From positions 376,089-440,088 of the forward strand of contig VZTI01000933.1 in the NCBI GenBank assembly GCA_013397865.1: 64,000 bases of DNA, read 5' to 3'. This stretch comes from Struthidea cinerea (Eukaryota > Chordata > Aves > Passeriformes > Corcoracidae). The position numbers and the translations under genes are program-made. Of the stretch, positions 36,201-49,012 are shown piece after piece. The notes under the pieces are model-generated. The model was not told where the DNA came from, did not search any database, and saw only the letters and a program-made list of their open reading frames with translations. The stretch's first letter is position 1. The number at the start of each line of letters is the position of its first letter.

Positions 36201-39200
36201 CAGCCACATATTCTCTTTTTCTCAAATGAAAGAATACTTCCTCCAATATATGAAGAAAACACTTGTAGGGCACCTACTCCTGTCCTAATGCTCTTGCTGT
36301 GAGTTAAAACCAGCTAAATGTAGCTTCTGTGCTGCCCTGTGCTTTAGGGCCTCAGCCAGCTGTGGCTGATGAGCAGGGTAGAGTAAAACCCTCACAACAG
36401 CTGACAAGATTGGAGGTTAATTGCAGTCCTTAAAGGAAAATTGTGACTCCTAAGTGCCCAGTTCTGGAGTCCTGCAAAAGATCCTTCAAGAGTTCTCACT
36501 TCTGACTCTCTCTTCTGCTTCATTTTTAATCTCAGGAGATTGTTGTGGGGTTTGGTGGTTTTAGTTTGGCGGAGTGACATTTTCCTCAATCCTTTTGGGT
36601 CTTGCATCAGTCAAGACAGTCTGCTGCAGAATCCAGATTATCCATTGAACAAATAAGCACCAAACTTGATAAGCTCAAGACAAAGAAACATATCTTAGCA
36701 GAAACTTATGCATGATAATTTTCAATAGAAATCCAGGACAGTCAAACAGACTTGAAATTTAATTTTAGAGTACCCAGAAATTAGGTGCCTTGACTCTTTA
36801 CCATTAATAGATCTGTCAGACTTTGAAACATTCAGATGAAGCACCAGTGTTAATTGATAGCTGTGTGCTGAAGGAAGAAGTATTTATTCCAGCTCCTCCA
36901 CTAGAGACATCAGCAGTCTTTGAGAGAAACAGGAAAAGTTCTATTTTTAAGGCAGGACTGTGACAGAAGATGGTGCATGTCCAACACAGAGGGACCTGGG
37001 CTGTGCATGGCTGATGGCAAGCTGGGACAAAGGTTCAAGCAAGAAGCCTGGGGACAGCTCAGGCTGCATTTTGGGGAGTAAGACTAAGGCAGAAGCAGGA
37101 GCTGGTGTTATGGTTTAGTCAGCAAATAGCTAGGTTATCTACCAGGGCAAGCAAATAGGCTCGAGGCCAGGGCTGAAAGGGGGGAGATGCACACAGAGCT
37201 CAGGGCAGAGCAGCACCACCCCTTCCCAGCAGCGTGTGGTGCCAGATCTGGAGCTGCTGCTCAGGAGCACAGTGACAAACCCGGGGCACAGCACAGCGCA
37301 GCACAGCCAGGCCTTCTGCAGCTGCCCTCGCTCGTTACGCTTGGAACTTCTAATTAACAGCCAAAGGTCCCAACAGGCAAATAACATCACTGTAATGTGC
37401 ATCAGCTGGCTGATTCCCCGAATAACCTTCTTCACCACAGCTGAGAGGACAGAAGAATGGATCTCAAGGGTGTTTATTGGATGCATTCATGCTTTCTTCT
37501 CCTAGGGTAGCCAATACCTCTAGAAAAATTAAGTATTTACACACCGAAAGGGCTTTTTGATGCAAAGCAGCTGTGGTAGTATGAACTAAGCATTCACCTT
37601 TTTCTCCTGGCAGTTTAAGCTAAAAGTCAAATATTTAAGGCACAGAATGTTGTGTTTGTAATGGTGCAGCCCAGCTAGATGTTTCTACTAGCATAGGACA
37701 CTGGCTAACAAAACCTCATGTGAAGAGACATACAGCCACCAGAATGAATTACCACCAGTGTTCACTGAGCTGATACCTGCCAGAAATGCTGCCGTCTGTG
37801 AAGGTATTAGTTGTCATTTTGGGGAAATTAAGTCTCAAGAGCAGGAGCTCGAAGCTCATCTGGTGTTGGTATCTCCCTGTTGAAGGGTGTTGAAACAAAA
37901 AACTAAAAGGGAAAAAAAAATCTCCTCTTATTCATGAGGGATCCAAGAAATTGAAAGAGTTATGGCTGGATCTGCTGCCCCTGGAATTGTTGGAACAACT
38001 CATTGTTGGTCCAGCTGAGCAGGAGTCAGGTCCTGTGTGACTCATGAAAGATACTGAATGGGCCCAGTATTGCCTAAAATTGATTCTTGCACTACTTCTT
38101 CCCTCTGCTCTTGGGGTAGAGGGACGGTTCACTTCTGATGAAATTGGCCTACTTCCCAGCCTGCTCTCAACCACCCCTGGAAGCCCTGCTTCCCTTAGCT
38201 GGCTGCCATATGCTGCAAATCTAATGATTTACAGCATTAAAAACTACAGCCTCCATGATTCACGTTGCTGGTGCTCTTATATTAATGTCTAATCACTGAT
38301 ACACATTTTACAAAAAGTTGACAAATACGTCAGGTTATTGAGGCTCATTTTAGCTTTGGCTATGGGTGATTTAATACAGAAGGAAATCAGGTTAGGGAAA
38401 GCTCTGAATATGTATTTTCCAGGGGGAACAAAAAAAAAAAGTTTTTCTCGCCTCCTCTCACTGCTTCTCAGTCATCGAGAGAGAAAGAAATGATGAAAAT
38501 GACACATGAGCTGCTGCAAAGCCTAAAAATAAGACAGCTTTTATTTTATATTTGGAAAGGGAGATTAGTTTGTTCTGTGGCTATTTTTCCTTTTTCTGTT
38601 TTTTTAATCTCTAAACAAGGTGGCATTTAAAGTAGACACCACATCAAAAGAGGCAAACAAATTTATTGCATTTTATTGCTGGTGAGGTGGATAATGGGAA
38701 AAGATGTGAAAAGTGAGGGAGAGTGTGGGAAGTGGGGGCACTTACAGGGAAACGCATTTGTGTGGGCTGGGTTTAGCAGTTTGAGACAGAGAAGTACTTA
38801 GACAAATTGCTTTGCATTTACACTCAGAGCTGAAGAATAGCCCTTGTCTTAAAAGGAATTACATATGAGCCATTCTTGAAGCTGGTATTAGGTAGGCAGG
38901 ACTGAGGATGCTGCTGGCAGGAGACTAATGTGGAAGTGCTAATTAAGGCCAGACCAAATGGGTAACCTTCCAGGTCAGTAACAGTAAAGGTCCTGAGGTT
39001 ATAAAAAGAGGACAACTGACTGCTAAGGGACTTTATTTTTTCTTTTCTAAACTAAAAAAATAAGTCTTGCTCCTTACAAAGAGTTTTGACATTGGCCTCA
39101 GACACAAACTGCAGAAATAAAAAAATAAAAGCCACCGAGTTCATGCTTTGAAGTTCACTAGGATTAGCCACACAAGAGCAAATTCCAGGAAGAGAAGGTA

Positions 39201-42200
39201 ATCAAAATGCAGGCAAGCAATTAGATCTGCATATTAAGTATGAAAATACACAGTGCTGGGTTGCATACTAAGCAAGTGCAGTAACCTTGCGCTTCTGGAG
39301 CTGCTCAATGAGGTTACTGTACAAAGGAGCTCAGAGGACTCACCTCCTGAGGGCAAAATTGCTTTTCTTTGGCTATAACCATGGATATGGTGCTGAAAAT
39401 GCCCTTTGTGTTTGATCTTATCAGCAAGGGGGCTGGGACAGTGGGCAGCAGTGAGCCCTGCCCAGCCTGGGGAAACCCAGCCACGTGTGATGGGCACCAG
39501 GGGGGCCTTGGGCAGGACTGTGTGAGGCACATGGGGTGAGGGGCTGCCCTTGGGGTGCTGCCAGCCAGCCAGGCTGCATGAGAGATTCCTGAGCCAGGGG
39601 CTTGGGTAGGTACGCAGGGCAGAAGCTCACACCGTGCTTGACTCACTACTCTGCTCTGAGCAACAGACAGGGCATTTTAAAATTTTTATTACTGTAGTGG
39701 GCTTTAACTGCCATAGAAGGAGCCTATTCTAATTTTGGAAACCAGTGGTTCCTGAACAAACTACATTTTATCTGTAATTATTATTAGATTTTTCTCCTTC
39801 TCTCTAAAACTGAGGACTGAGACTTTCAGGAGCCTGTGCATTGCATTGGGCCCTCCCTGCTCCCTGCTTTTCCTCACTGGCAGTGACCACAGAGCTGGGA
39901 AAAGGTGAGACCATCCAGGCACTCACCCAGGTGTCTTGCTGTTCATCATTGTAGTCACAGTTCCTGGGTGTCTGAGGTCAGAGTTGCCTCAGTTGTAAGG
40001 TTTCAGCATGGAGCTGCTACCCTGTGCCCCGCTCCTGTCCCCGATGGTCTGTCTGTGCACACTCAGTCAAAGCCAGATGCTGATATCACAGGCTCAGATT
40101 GTCTAAGGTTCCCAAATGCTTCTGTGGGTTACGGCTCAAAGGCAAGCCATGAACTCCTGGCTGGTGGGTTCAGTACTTGCTTTCTAAAATCCTGTGGACT
40201 TCCAAGGGAGATTTATCTTCACCTTCTCAAGGGAGATCACCGGTCTGTAGTGAGGAACATGAGCACAACACAAGTTTGAGATCATCTGACAGTTTATGTG
40301 ACATGGCACACACAGAATAAAATAAATGCCTGTCTTCCTGGCCTTCCTGCCCTTAGTTTCTCTGTGTACCTCTAATCCTTCTGTTCATAAAAGCCTCCTG
40401 AAGATGAGGTAACTCACTCATTCAAAGTGGTGGTTTTTGTCGTTCCTTTTTTTCTTCAAGGAACTTGATATTGCAGGAGGGAAAGAAAGGAATAAGAAAA
40501 GGATGGGAAGAATCATCACCTCCAAGGCAAGCAGCTTACTATTTCACGAGCCAGACAAAATCATTTTGCAGGAGCATCAAACATGCAACACAGCCAAGAT
40601 GTTTTATTGTTCGCTTGGTCCCCTGTCTAAAATAGCATGTTTGAGAAACTGGCCCTTTAAATCTGCTCTTAAGTGTCCCACTTCACCAAGCTGGAATTTG
40701 CTGTGTTTATCAGCCCTGTGTGTCAGCGTGGGTGTCAGAAATATGCAGGTGATGTCATTTTTCATTCCCTCACCCAGGGTTTAATTGACAATATCATTCC
40801 ACACCCCTCCTCCCACCCTTCTTCCACCTCTTCAGTTTAAACCTTGTTCTCCCAGGCCTTTTGGGCCAACACGCTTCAAAAATGTGTTACCTTCATCATT
40901 TTAAGTTTTCTCTAAGGCAGGGAATTTTCATGACTCCATTTTTACATCATTCTTGGTATGGAGATGGAAGAAATATCCAATATGAATTTACTGTAGTAAT
41001 CCTATCCAGCAATAATTTCTTTGGCACACAAAATGAAGAGAGAGCTCACTATTGATCATAGAATCTGGCCATTAGTCTACTTTGAATTATGAAGATTTGT
41101 TGCCTTCATTTTATTATCTTTTTAATAAACAAAACACATGCCTTCTGAATTATCTCTTCTGCGTGGAATGTGGTGTTGGAATGTCTATTTTTATACAGCC
41201 ATATTAAATAAATCATGGCAATAAGTCCTTGGGTAAAGTATTTTTTCATGCCTTTAATCAATTCAGCAAAGATTCCAAGGTAAACAGTAAAAGTTTTCCC
41301 TTTCTTCCCCCCAGTGGGATGCATCATTACTAGAGGAAGTGCAAGTTTAGAAAAGAAGTGGTTGGAAGATCTATATTAAAAAAAAAAAAAAAAAAAGGCA
41401 AGAACTTAATTGCGTAGAGAGAGGAAAGGTCTCAGTAGCCTGGCTCCTCTCTTTTCAAAGGATCTTCCTGCTCCTCGCATCCGAGGGGCTCTTCTGGGAC
41501 AAAAGCCCCAAGCCCAGCAATGGTCCATGGACTCCACACAGACAAGTGTCCTTGGGACTGTCCTGGGAACCAAGAGTCAAGCTGTGAGGCAAAGCTCTTC
41601 CTCTGCTTTCTCCTCACCCAAGTGAATGGGAACATTGATGTATTCAGCTCGTTTCTTATCCCCAGCTTCCTCTGACTCATCAACGGAGATGCAAACAAAA
41701 CCTCCTCCACATTCCAGTGGAGCTGTGCCTGGGAGGTAACAGGTAATATCTAAGGCACTGCAGTAACTCGGGACCATGAGCCAGACCTTTCAAAAGCCAG
41801 GCTTTCAGGCTTCTGAAGCAGTCCAGCAAAGCCACAGCCTGGCCTGGAGTCCCACATCTTAGTACCTCCCTCATTATGGTTACAGTACAGAGAGTTGTCT
41901 GGGATTAGTCACTGAGTCAATTAATGAGATAAAGTAAAAGTGTGAGTGAGAGCGTATTGGGTAATTCAGAGGTTGAAAGGCTATATTGAAACACATCTGG
42001 TGATAATTAAGTTTAGCTGTACAATTTTATCTGGCCAAACATAATTACTTGCCACTAAATGTATGTCAGTGCAGCTGATTGACACACACACTGTATAGCC
42101 ACGGCAAGCAGAGGACAAGGCTTAGGTCAGTTGCAGGAAAAAGTAAAAAAGCATCCTTACAGGGATGGAGCAGGACAAGAAAAAAAAAAAATACTGGCAA

Positions 42201-42597
42201 TTAACTTCACACTGAGTTTAAGACCCATTTCTTAAAAGAAAAAGTTTTGTCCCAACCTAGAGCAAGATTTTCTTTCATTTTCCTCTGGACTGTCTGTTCT
42301 GTCAGGTTAAACGCAGGTGTAACACCAAGTTACAGCAATTACAGTTTAGTCCTTTATTGTGATTAATGCTATGAATGGAAAGAGTTACTGAAAAGAGGCA
42401 GGAGAACGGTGGGTTTAGTGTGGGCATGACAGGAATCAGTAGCAGTGTCTGATGGAATCCACAGGAGCTGGTGATTTGCCAGTGTTAAACAAATACTGAA
42501 GCTGGTTAGGTTTTGTCTAGAAGCGCTACCCATGTGTCCTGCTTCACATATTGCTGTCTTCTCCAAACAACAACAAAAATCTCCTTGAAATGTGGTT
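33296..42597. other. No gene seen; 9 kb of unannotated DNA
   Basis: No open frame exceeds 124 codons (39905-40279). A GC-rich patch at 39420-39650 yields several overlapping minus-strand frames. Homopolymers include A19 at 41378-41396 and a 12-A run at 42180-42191. Two AATAAA motifs (near 41120 and 41207) precede the A19 run. Bases 41890-42080 are rich in TAATTA-type motifs. Confidence 0.45.
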
Positions 42598-42621
42598 TGA
42601 GTTAATCCTGAGATTAACTCA
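42598..42621. repeat. Perfect 10-bp hairpin across the SINE 5' end
   Basis: TGAGTTAATC (42598-42607) pairs exactly with GATTAACTCA (42612-42621) around CTGA. The right arm is part of the SINE's tRNA A-box region. The left arm lies in the sequence just upstream of the tRNA-like head. Confidence 0.85.
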
Positions 42622-42749
42622 GTTGGTTCGAGCCTGGTGCTAATAATGCCAAGGTAGTAGATTCAATCCCTGCATGGGCCACTCACTTTAGAGCTGGACT
42701 TGAAGGCCCTTATGGGTGCCTCGTAATGCAGAATATTCTGTGATTCTGT
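42608..42749 (+). mobile_element. tRNA-Ile-derived SINE with CR1-like tail (TguSINE1-type)
   Basis: Bases 42608-42681 align with tRNA-Ile(AAU). An A-box-like TTAACTCAGTTGGTTCGAGC begins at 42614, an AAT anticodon lies in a CTAATAA loop (42640-42646), the B-box-like GATTCAATCC is at 42660-42669, and the 3' acceptor strand is GGGCCA. Bases 42682-42749 resemble a CR1 3' end (GGACTTGAAGGCCC, then CAGAATATTCTGTGATTCTG). A tRNA-Ile head fused to a CR1 tail is the structure of passerine SINEs of the TguSINE1 type, which are mobilised by CR1 enzymes. The 5' acceptor strand does not pair with the 3' strand, so this is not a functional tRNA gene. Confidence 0.8.
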
Positions 42750-43574
42750 CAATAGTGTTTGTAATCACTACTACTTTCATCGTCTTACCTCTCCTGGTAC
42801 TGCTGTACTGACCTATGACTCCAGAAGGGTTGCAGCTGTGCAGCCCTGTGTTTGTGGGTGTCTGGCACAAAGAAACTTGAAGACTTGCTCCAGAATTCAT
42901 CAGGTATTGAAGAAAGGAAATTCTTAACTGAAAATTGCTTTTCACTCCATTTTGCCTTGCCAGGAAAGGCTGACTTCCCACAGGCGCCGTAATTCAGCGT
43001 GGGCTCTACAAGGATGCCAGTTTTACTGAAAATTCAATCTCTTTACTACAATAGAAGGCCAGCTGAGCTGCCATCCACAGCAGCACTCAGCTAACCCAGT
43101 GCCAATAGTGTGTGATTCATTGATTATTGTCAAATGAACTTTCACTTCTAACTTCAGAAATGAATTAGACAGAGATGAAACTCACTGTAAGGGCAGCTGA
43201 GCAGATTTAGCTGTAACGATGAAAAGGAATGATTACAACTCTCAGTTGTACCAAGAAACACTTGGGCCTATGCTGCTTTTACTTAAATATTATTTAATCT
43301 TCTGCAATTTTGTTTACAGCATGTCTCAACAGAAGGTGCCATATGGCAGTAGAGGAGTGGGTGCTAATAAGAGCACATGTGAGGCAACTGTGTCTCTGTG
43401 GACCTCCTTCCCAGCCATCCCAGGAGATGAGACATCCCAAGTTGAGACTTTAGCCTGGAGGCAACTGAAGTTTGCTAAAGACTTTTCCTGGTTTCAGCTC
43501 AGGTGTTTGGGTGGCCATCTGACACATTAATAAATTAATGAACATTAGGATTATTCCCAGCCTGTGTTTTTCAG
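42750..43574. other. No gene seen
   Basis: A 103-codon frame (43219-43530) begins upstream of an acceptor-like TTCTGCAATTTTGTTTACAG at about 43300-43319. No matching donor is evident nearby and the peptide is not recognised. Confidence 0.4.
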
Positions 43575-43656
43575 GAAGATGTATCACCAGGATGCTGTGA
43601 TACTGTTTATCGCTGCAGAGCACCTGGAGGCTCTGGATCTGGGATCTTCACTGCAG
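43575..43656 (+). other. Candidate internal exon (82 nt)
   Basis: The sequence CCTGTGTTTTTCAG precedes it and CTGCAG|GTAACG follows, giving a fair acceptor and donor. Two of three frames are open across the full length. The peptides are unrecognised, so this remains a splice-signal prediction only. Confidence 0.2.
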
Positions 43657-45439
43657 GTAACGATGCAGGTCTGCCTGCACTCAGCTCCTCACCCTCTTTA
43701 GGTCACACAGCTGATGCGCAGCGATGAGGCTGGGCTGCTGGCTGGAACGGCACCCTGGCAAGCCAGCTGAGCATGGGAAAGGCTGGAACACTCTGTGCCC
43801 AGCCCTCCCTGCAGCACAGGAACAGCTGGGCTGACGCTGCCAGCACTGGCCTTTGCTGTTGCTTAATTTCCCATTTCAATCTCTTGCTTGCTGGCTGTGC
43901 CCATGCCTTTGCTGGGGTCTGTGCTGAAGCACAGCCTTTGTTTTCTGCCCCTCAGAGCCCTCCAGGTGCAGTGCCCAGGTGTTGCACACACGTGTACCTG
44001 AGATACTCCACCCATCAGCCTGACTGAGGCGAGCTCTGTGACCTCTGTGTTCGCCATGGCTTGAAACCATCCTTTAATAATGTTGATCCTGCTGGAGGCT
44101 TTACTGGGTGTATTCCACACACACACACAGATGATGAAAATATTTCAGCATTTTTCAAGGAGGAGGAGCTCAGAATGGAGATAAATCAACATCCAATGGA
44201 ATGGATATTGATTCATTTCCTCACCTTTGGAATGAATACCTCCCCCTCAGCAAAAAACTATGAAGGGGAAGCCATTGTTCATCTCAAGCAAACAAGGCTC
44301 AATAAATCTTAATCCTGCTAAAAGATAGGGCTGAGAGGAGCCCAACTAAATACAGCTTAGCATTCCTGCAACCAAACATGACATTACCTTTCTCTTGTAC
44401 TGTTGGATCTACTACTCAGGCTGTTTTTTAAATGAAAAATTACTTAAATGTGGAACAAAATTCTCATTTTAACAGCAAAACTGTATTCATAATCTTCCAT
44501 TTGTTCTATTTATTTAGGGAAATTCCACATTTCGCTCACTGAATATCTGACTTTGGCATACCATAGGTCAGAGAGTGCTTGAACAGCTTCAAGCAGAACA
44601 GCTGTGGTCCAAGCACTCTGGTAGGGCTGGAATCCACAAAGTACTGAACAAGCCTATGGGTACTTGTTCTGCTCAAGACCTAGGCCTGCCTCAGGAATCC
44701 CAGGAGCTGCAATCAGATGCTTAGTGCTGGGGGAATGTGTCAGTAACTCCCAGATCTGGGCCGCTAGCTCATGCTGGACATATTTCCTCTGAATATTTTA
44801 CAACCTTTTTAAAATGCATTCATTGTGCACAAATTCCTCTTGTATTTGCTTCCCATGAATATTTATGGAGCTGGCAGTGCTGCTGTGCAAAATCTGCATG
44901 GAAGGTATTTTAAATCACTCTCTGGGGCCAGTCACACTGGCACTACACCTTCCCACACTCCCCATCAGGCCAAAGTGGCATGAGGTACCTTGTGGGATCA
45001 ACCACAGCGCTCTGCGGAGCTGGGAACCTCTTTGGGCAGCAGAAGTTTCTTCTCAAATGCACGGAAATGTTCTTAACACCCCCACAGGCCCAGGCAGACA
45101 GCACCAAGTCTGCCCTTCTGGCTACAGCATCAACATACAGCGACAAAGGAATGACATTTAGAAGTATTGCAATTGGAGGTATCTTGGGATTTGTGGTTGG
45201 GTGTGGTGGGAGCAGCCTCAAAAAGGGCCTTAGAAGCTTTCTTCTGTAACTGCTGTAAGACATCGGCAATGTGTAACTATCTCAGACTGACACACAGAAA
45301 AAGTTGTGTCCCCTTTTTTTGCTGCTACTCAGTCTTTTGTTATTCAGGCAACCTCCTTTCTAATGGGAAATTATGGAATGACCCATGTAGAAAAAATTGC
45401 TGCTTATATCAATCCATATATCCATAGAGCATGAAGGCA
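43657..45439. other. No gene seen; (CA)7 microsatellite
   Basis: The sequence includes a (CA)7 tract at 44116-44129. Overlapping frames of up to 108 codons occur on both strands at 44865-45269. The two-strand overlap and the lack of any recognised motif argue against coding. Confidence 0.45.
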
Positions 45440-46020
45440 TCTCTTCTTCTATATATGTCATATATATAAATAGCTGCATGTGTAGGATTTGTATATTTTA
45501 TAAATACAAAAATAATTAATAACATACTTTATTTGTGTATATATATTTTTGAAATATGCATTTTAGACATATAGTCCAACATCTGGAGTCTATAAAAATA
45601 TACATACTCGTATAATCTAAACTCATATAGAGATTACATCATTACATGTAACACACCTAGGGAGTTCTTCTCATCCATCTCAGGTTCCTTTCTTTTATTT
45701 CTCTCCTGTATCTTTGTTAAATGTGACCAAAAAGAAATTTGGTATTAATACACTGTCTGCATTTGATTAGATTTTTAATTATGTTTTCTATAGACATGTT
45801 GTACATCTCATACACAATGCATTGTAACGTGGATATATACATACATAACATATCACAACATACTACTGCAGTAAAAGTTAACATGGTCCCATACAATACA
45901 TCAGAATATTCTATGCCATATAAAAACATAGATGACAGGTAACATTCTGTAAGTTGTGTTACGTTATAATGTGCAACATGTGACATGCAATATAATGTTT
46001 ATCATGTATGACTGGTGCAA
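45440..46020. repeat. AT-rich block
   Basis: About 580 bp are strongly A/T-rich, with many TATATA tracts, an 8-bp inverted repeat around 45449-45467 and recurrent ACAT/ATGT words between 45780 and 46010. No repeat unit can be defined. It may be a degraded microsatellite or a matrix-attachment-like region; sequence alone does not decide. Confidence 0.55.
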
Positions 46021-47529
46021 GCCTCATGATTGCTGTTACCCACCGTAATTAAAGCATGTTTTATTTTTTAAAATCTCATTAAAGAAGACTTTTCTGAGAA
46101 CAAGTATGCCGTTAATTACTTTTTCTAACAGGAGCTTGTTCTGCCTGATTTATCTCATCCACGATAAACAGGTACTGTCATTTCACGTTCTCTCCTTATG
46201 GAAGTTTTCCTACAAAACCAATCATGTTATCTCTGTAGAACAGTTTTTGCTCTTCATATTTTTGAGATGCAGCCAGCAGAACACACTATCGAGGGTGAAG
46301 GACCACTGGTTTCTGAAATGACATTCTGAACACTTTCTATTACTCTGTATTCCCTTTTTAGCTGTGTTATTGCTCTGGTTGCCATCCTACCACCGTTGTA
46401 CACTGAGTAAAATTGTTTATGACTCCAGGTCCACTTCCCAGTGATCACAGTTAATAGAGACCCAAACAGGAGATGGCCACAAGAAGTGTTTTCTGGTTGG
46501 TGTTGCTCAGGATGAAGCACTGAATATCTGATTGCCCAACAAACTGGGGATGTAGTTTTCTACTGTTCATTTCAGTCTGCTTAAGTGGTGATTGATTTGA
46601 AATAAAGATTTTTATTTTTTTTTTTACTGCTGCGTATTTCATGGGGTTTTATGGGATTTGCTGTTTTCAAACTTGACCAAATAATAGTAGCTGCAGTAAG
46701 AGACTCCTCTCCCTCTCTCTGTGGGTTCCCCTTCAGGGTTTAGGTGAAAATTCCATCTTGTTCCTCCCCTACAGTGAGGTGCCAAGACCACTAAGGCCTC
46801 TGAAGTGGGATGGACAGACCCCCGTGTGTCTCCGGCACTGAGTGGTTTCTCTCAGAAGCTCCCAAGCAGAGGCCAAGAGATCCCACAGCACTTGAATTTC
46901 CTATTCCTGGCACACTGAAGGCAAAGGAAGCACTGGCAACAGCTCCAAAGCTGCACTTGCCAACCACACTGGCAAAATGAAACAAATGCTTCCTAGTGAG
47001 GTTAGTACTGCAATAACAATATTATCTTGCATCAAGAAATGGACCTCAGTGTTTACCCCCCCTGCAACAGATGCCAAAAACACTCCCCACCACCCCTCTG
47101 TGTTCAGCAGTGCCAGGGACAGGCTTTACTCACCCAATTTCTGCTCACAAACTAATGGACTTATAGAGTGTTTTCATAAAAGAAATCTGCTGATTTGGTT
47201 AAGTTATCCAATTCAGTCTCACAGCATCTCCCTTTGGCAGCATAACTCGAGACCCATCCCTCTGTGTCATGGGGGACCCTCTGCAAATGGGGTGTTGCGT
47301 ATATCCAAGTCTACAGGCTGCAAAGAGAGAAAAAAATTCAAGTAATGGTTAAAAGGAAAAAAACAAGGAAAAAACCCCTCAATCAATCCAGTTCTAGACT
47401 CATTTACATACCTTAGTGATGCCTGGCAGGGAAGTCATCTGTGGTTTGAAGTTAAGAGCTCTTTAAAGAAGTCACAGACACGTTGTAAGGCCTCGATTCC
47501 AACCCCATTGTTAGTTTCCATGATTTTAG
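46021..47529. other. No gene seen
   Basis: The sequence has a T11 run near 46615-46625 and open frames no longer than 122 codons (46977-47345). Nothing was recognised. Confidence 0.45.
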
Positions 47530-47589
47530 GCACAGTGAATGTTTTGACATTCGGTGCTGAAGAGAAGCTAAGGTCCCCTTCCAGTCAGG
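47530..47589 (+). other. Candidate internal exon (60 nt)
   Basis: TTTCCATGATTTTAG precedes it and CAGG|GTAAGTAT follows. The donor is strong and the acceptor modest. The 60-nt length is a multiple of three and one frame is open. The 19-20 residue peptide is too short to assign. Confidence 0.15.
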
Positions 47590-49012
47590 GTAAGTATACT
47601 AAATGACCCTTTGCTTACTTACACGGCTCCATCCCAGGTTCAGATCACCTGCTGGGGGAACACAGGTGGCAAAAAATAAACTTCCATTTTCTGCACTTCA
47701 GGCTAGCAGACTTTTTGTTATTGCTCATTTTAGAGAGGGCTTTTATTTGTGGGATTTATTTATTTTTTTTGTTTTCCTTTTTGCAGAGCTTACATTACTG
47801 TCAGTTGGAATACTAATGGACATCAACATAAACATCATCCCCAGGGCTGCTCAATGAAACTAAGGCGGATTGTCTTGAAATTAGCTTGACTCATATCTGA
47901 AAATTGCCAGTGATTAGCTGATTATGGTTTGAATTGAAGTCAGATTGCTACAAAAAGCCACAAAAAGTCATCTGCAGTTATATTCTAGGAAATGATGCCT
48001 CCGATGCCTCAGTTGCTGCCAGTGCTTGCATTAGGGATGAAGGTCTATTACCACATCACATCGATGGTAGTCATTTAAAAATACGTATTCTGCCTGGGGA
48101 GAAGCAGTCTCCTGGGGAAAATTCTGTCTTTTTACTTTTTAACCTACCCACTAGGAATTAAAGAAAAAAAAAAATGGAAAAAGAAAAAAAAATCACAAAC
48201 AGCAGAACAAATTAAAATATTCTCCCTATGAGAGAAGCTTTTTCCTTCTCTGTAAATACAATTATTATAATTACAGAGTGATTCAACCCTGGGTGTCTTA
48301 CTAGAAATCATTCCTTCTATACTGATAGTAGGTGACATTTAAAATAATTTTAAAGAAATTGAAGGCCAAGTGTTAACAATGCTGATTGTCAGGTTTATTA
48401 AGGAAAAAAGAAGGTATTATTTCGTTATAAAGTTCAGTGAACACTTCTGGTTTGATTAAATTCTGTGGATTTTAGGACTTTGATGCAAACAAGATAGGAC
48501 CTTATCAGTTTCCCTGTCCAAAACTACTACGACATTCATTTGTCACATGTGTCTGCATTTCTCAGAGTTGAAATAAATACAGTTCAGCTTCATGAAAATA
48601 AGCAACTCCTTTATTTCAAAATAAAGTCACTTTTGAGCTGTCTCTGCATGGTTTATAGGCTGCTCTGCTCTCCAGTGCCTCTTTCATTTTTTTCTTCCCA
48701 GAGAAAATTCCCTTACAATCTTTACATGTGAAAATGTATTTGAGCTCCAGCCCTTGTTGCATTACCAAGCATATAGCACAGGGAAATACTCAAATGGTAT
48801 CTACAAGTCAGGAGGCATATTTAATTCCCATAAAAGTGGGCAACAGGATACTGCCGTGCCATTTCTAGCAGGTTTTTGATTTAAAATACTCACAATCAGT
48901 TCTCATTTCTTCTTAGTGTGTATTTGACTTCCCAGCAGAAAAATAAATTCTTGCTTGGTATCTCTGACGATGTGAGAGAATGTTGATGATGTCCTGTGCT
49001 GGAAGCACTTAC
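47590..49012. other. No gene seen; A-rich tract at 48160-48192
   Basis: The tract is mostly A with occasional G and T. No open frame exceeds 84 codons. An imperfect TAAT-rich inverted segment lies near 48251-48278. Confidence 0.45.

Noticed and set aside
39234..39646. Three overlapping minus-strand frames of 69-110 codons
   Set aside because: They overlap in different phases of the same GC-rich patch, showing low stop density and no recognisable protein.
42608..42681. Functional tRNA-Ile gene
   Set aside because: The 5' and 3' acceptor strands do not pair, the T and D regions carry substitutions, and a CR1-type tail follows. It is a SINE head.
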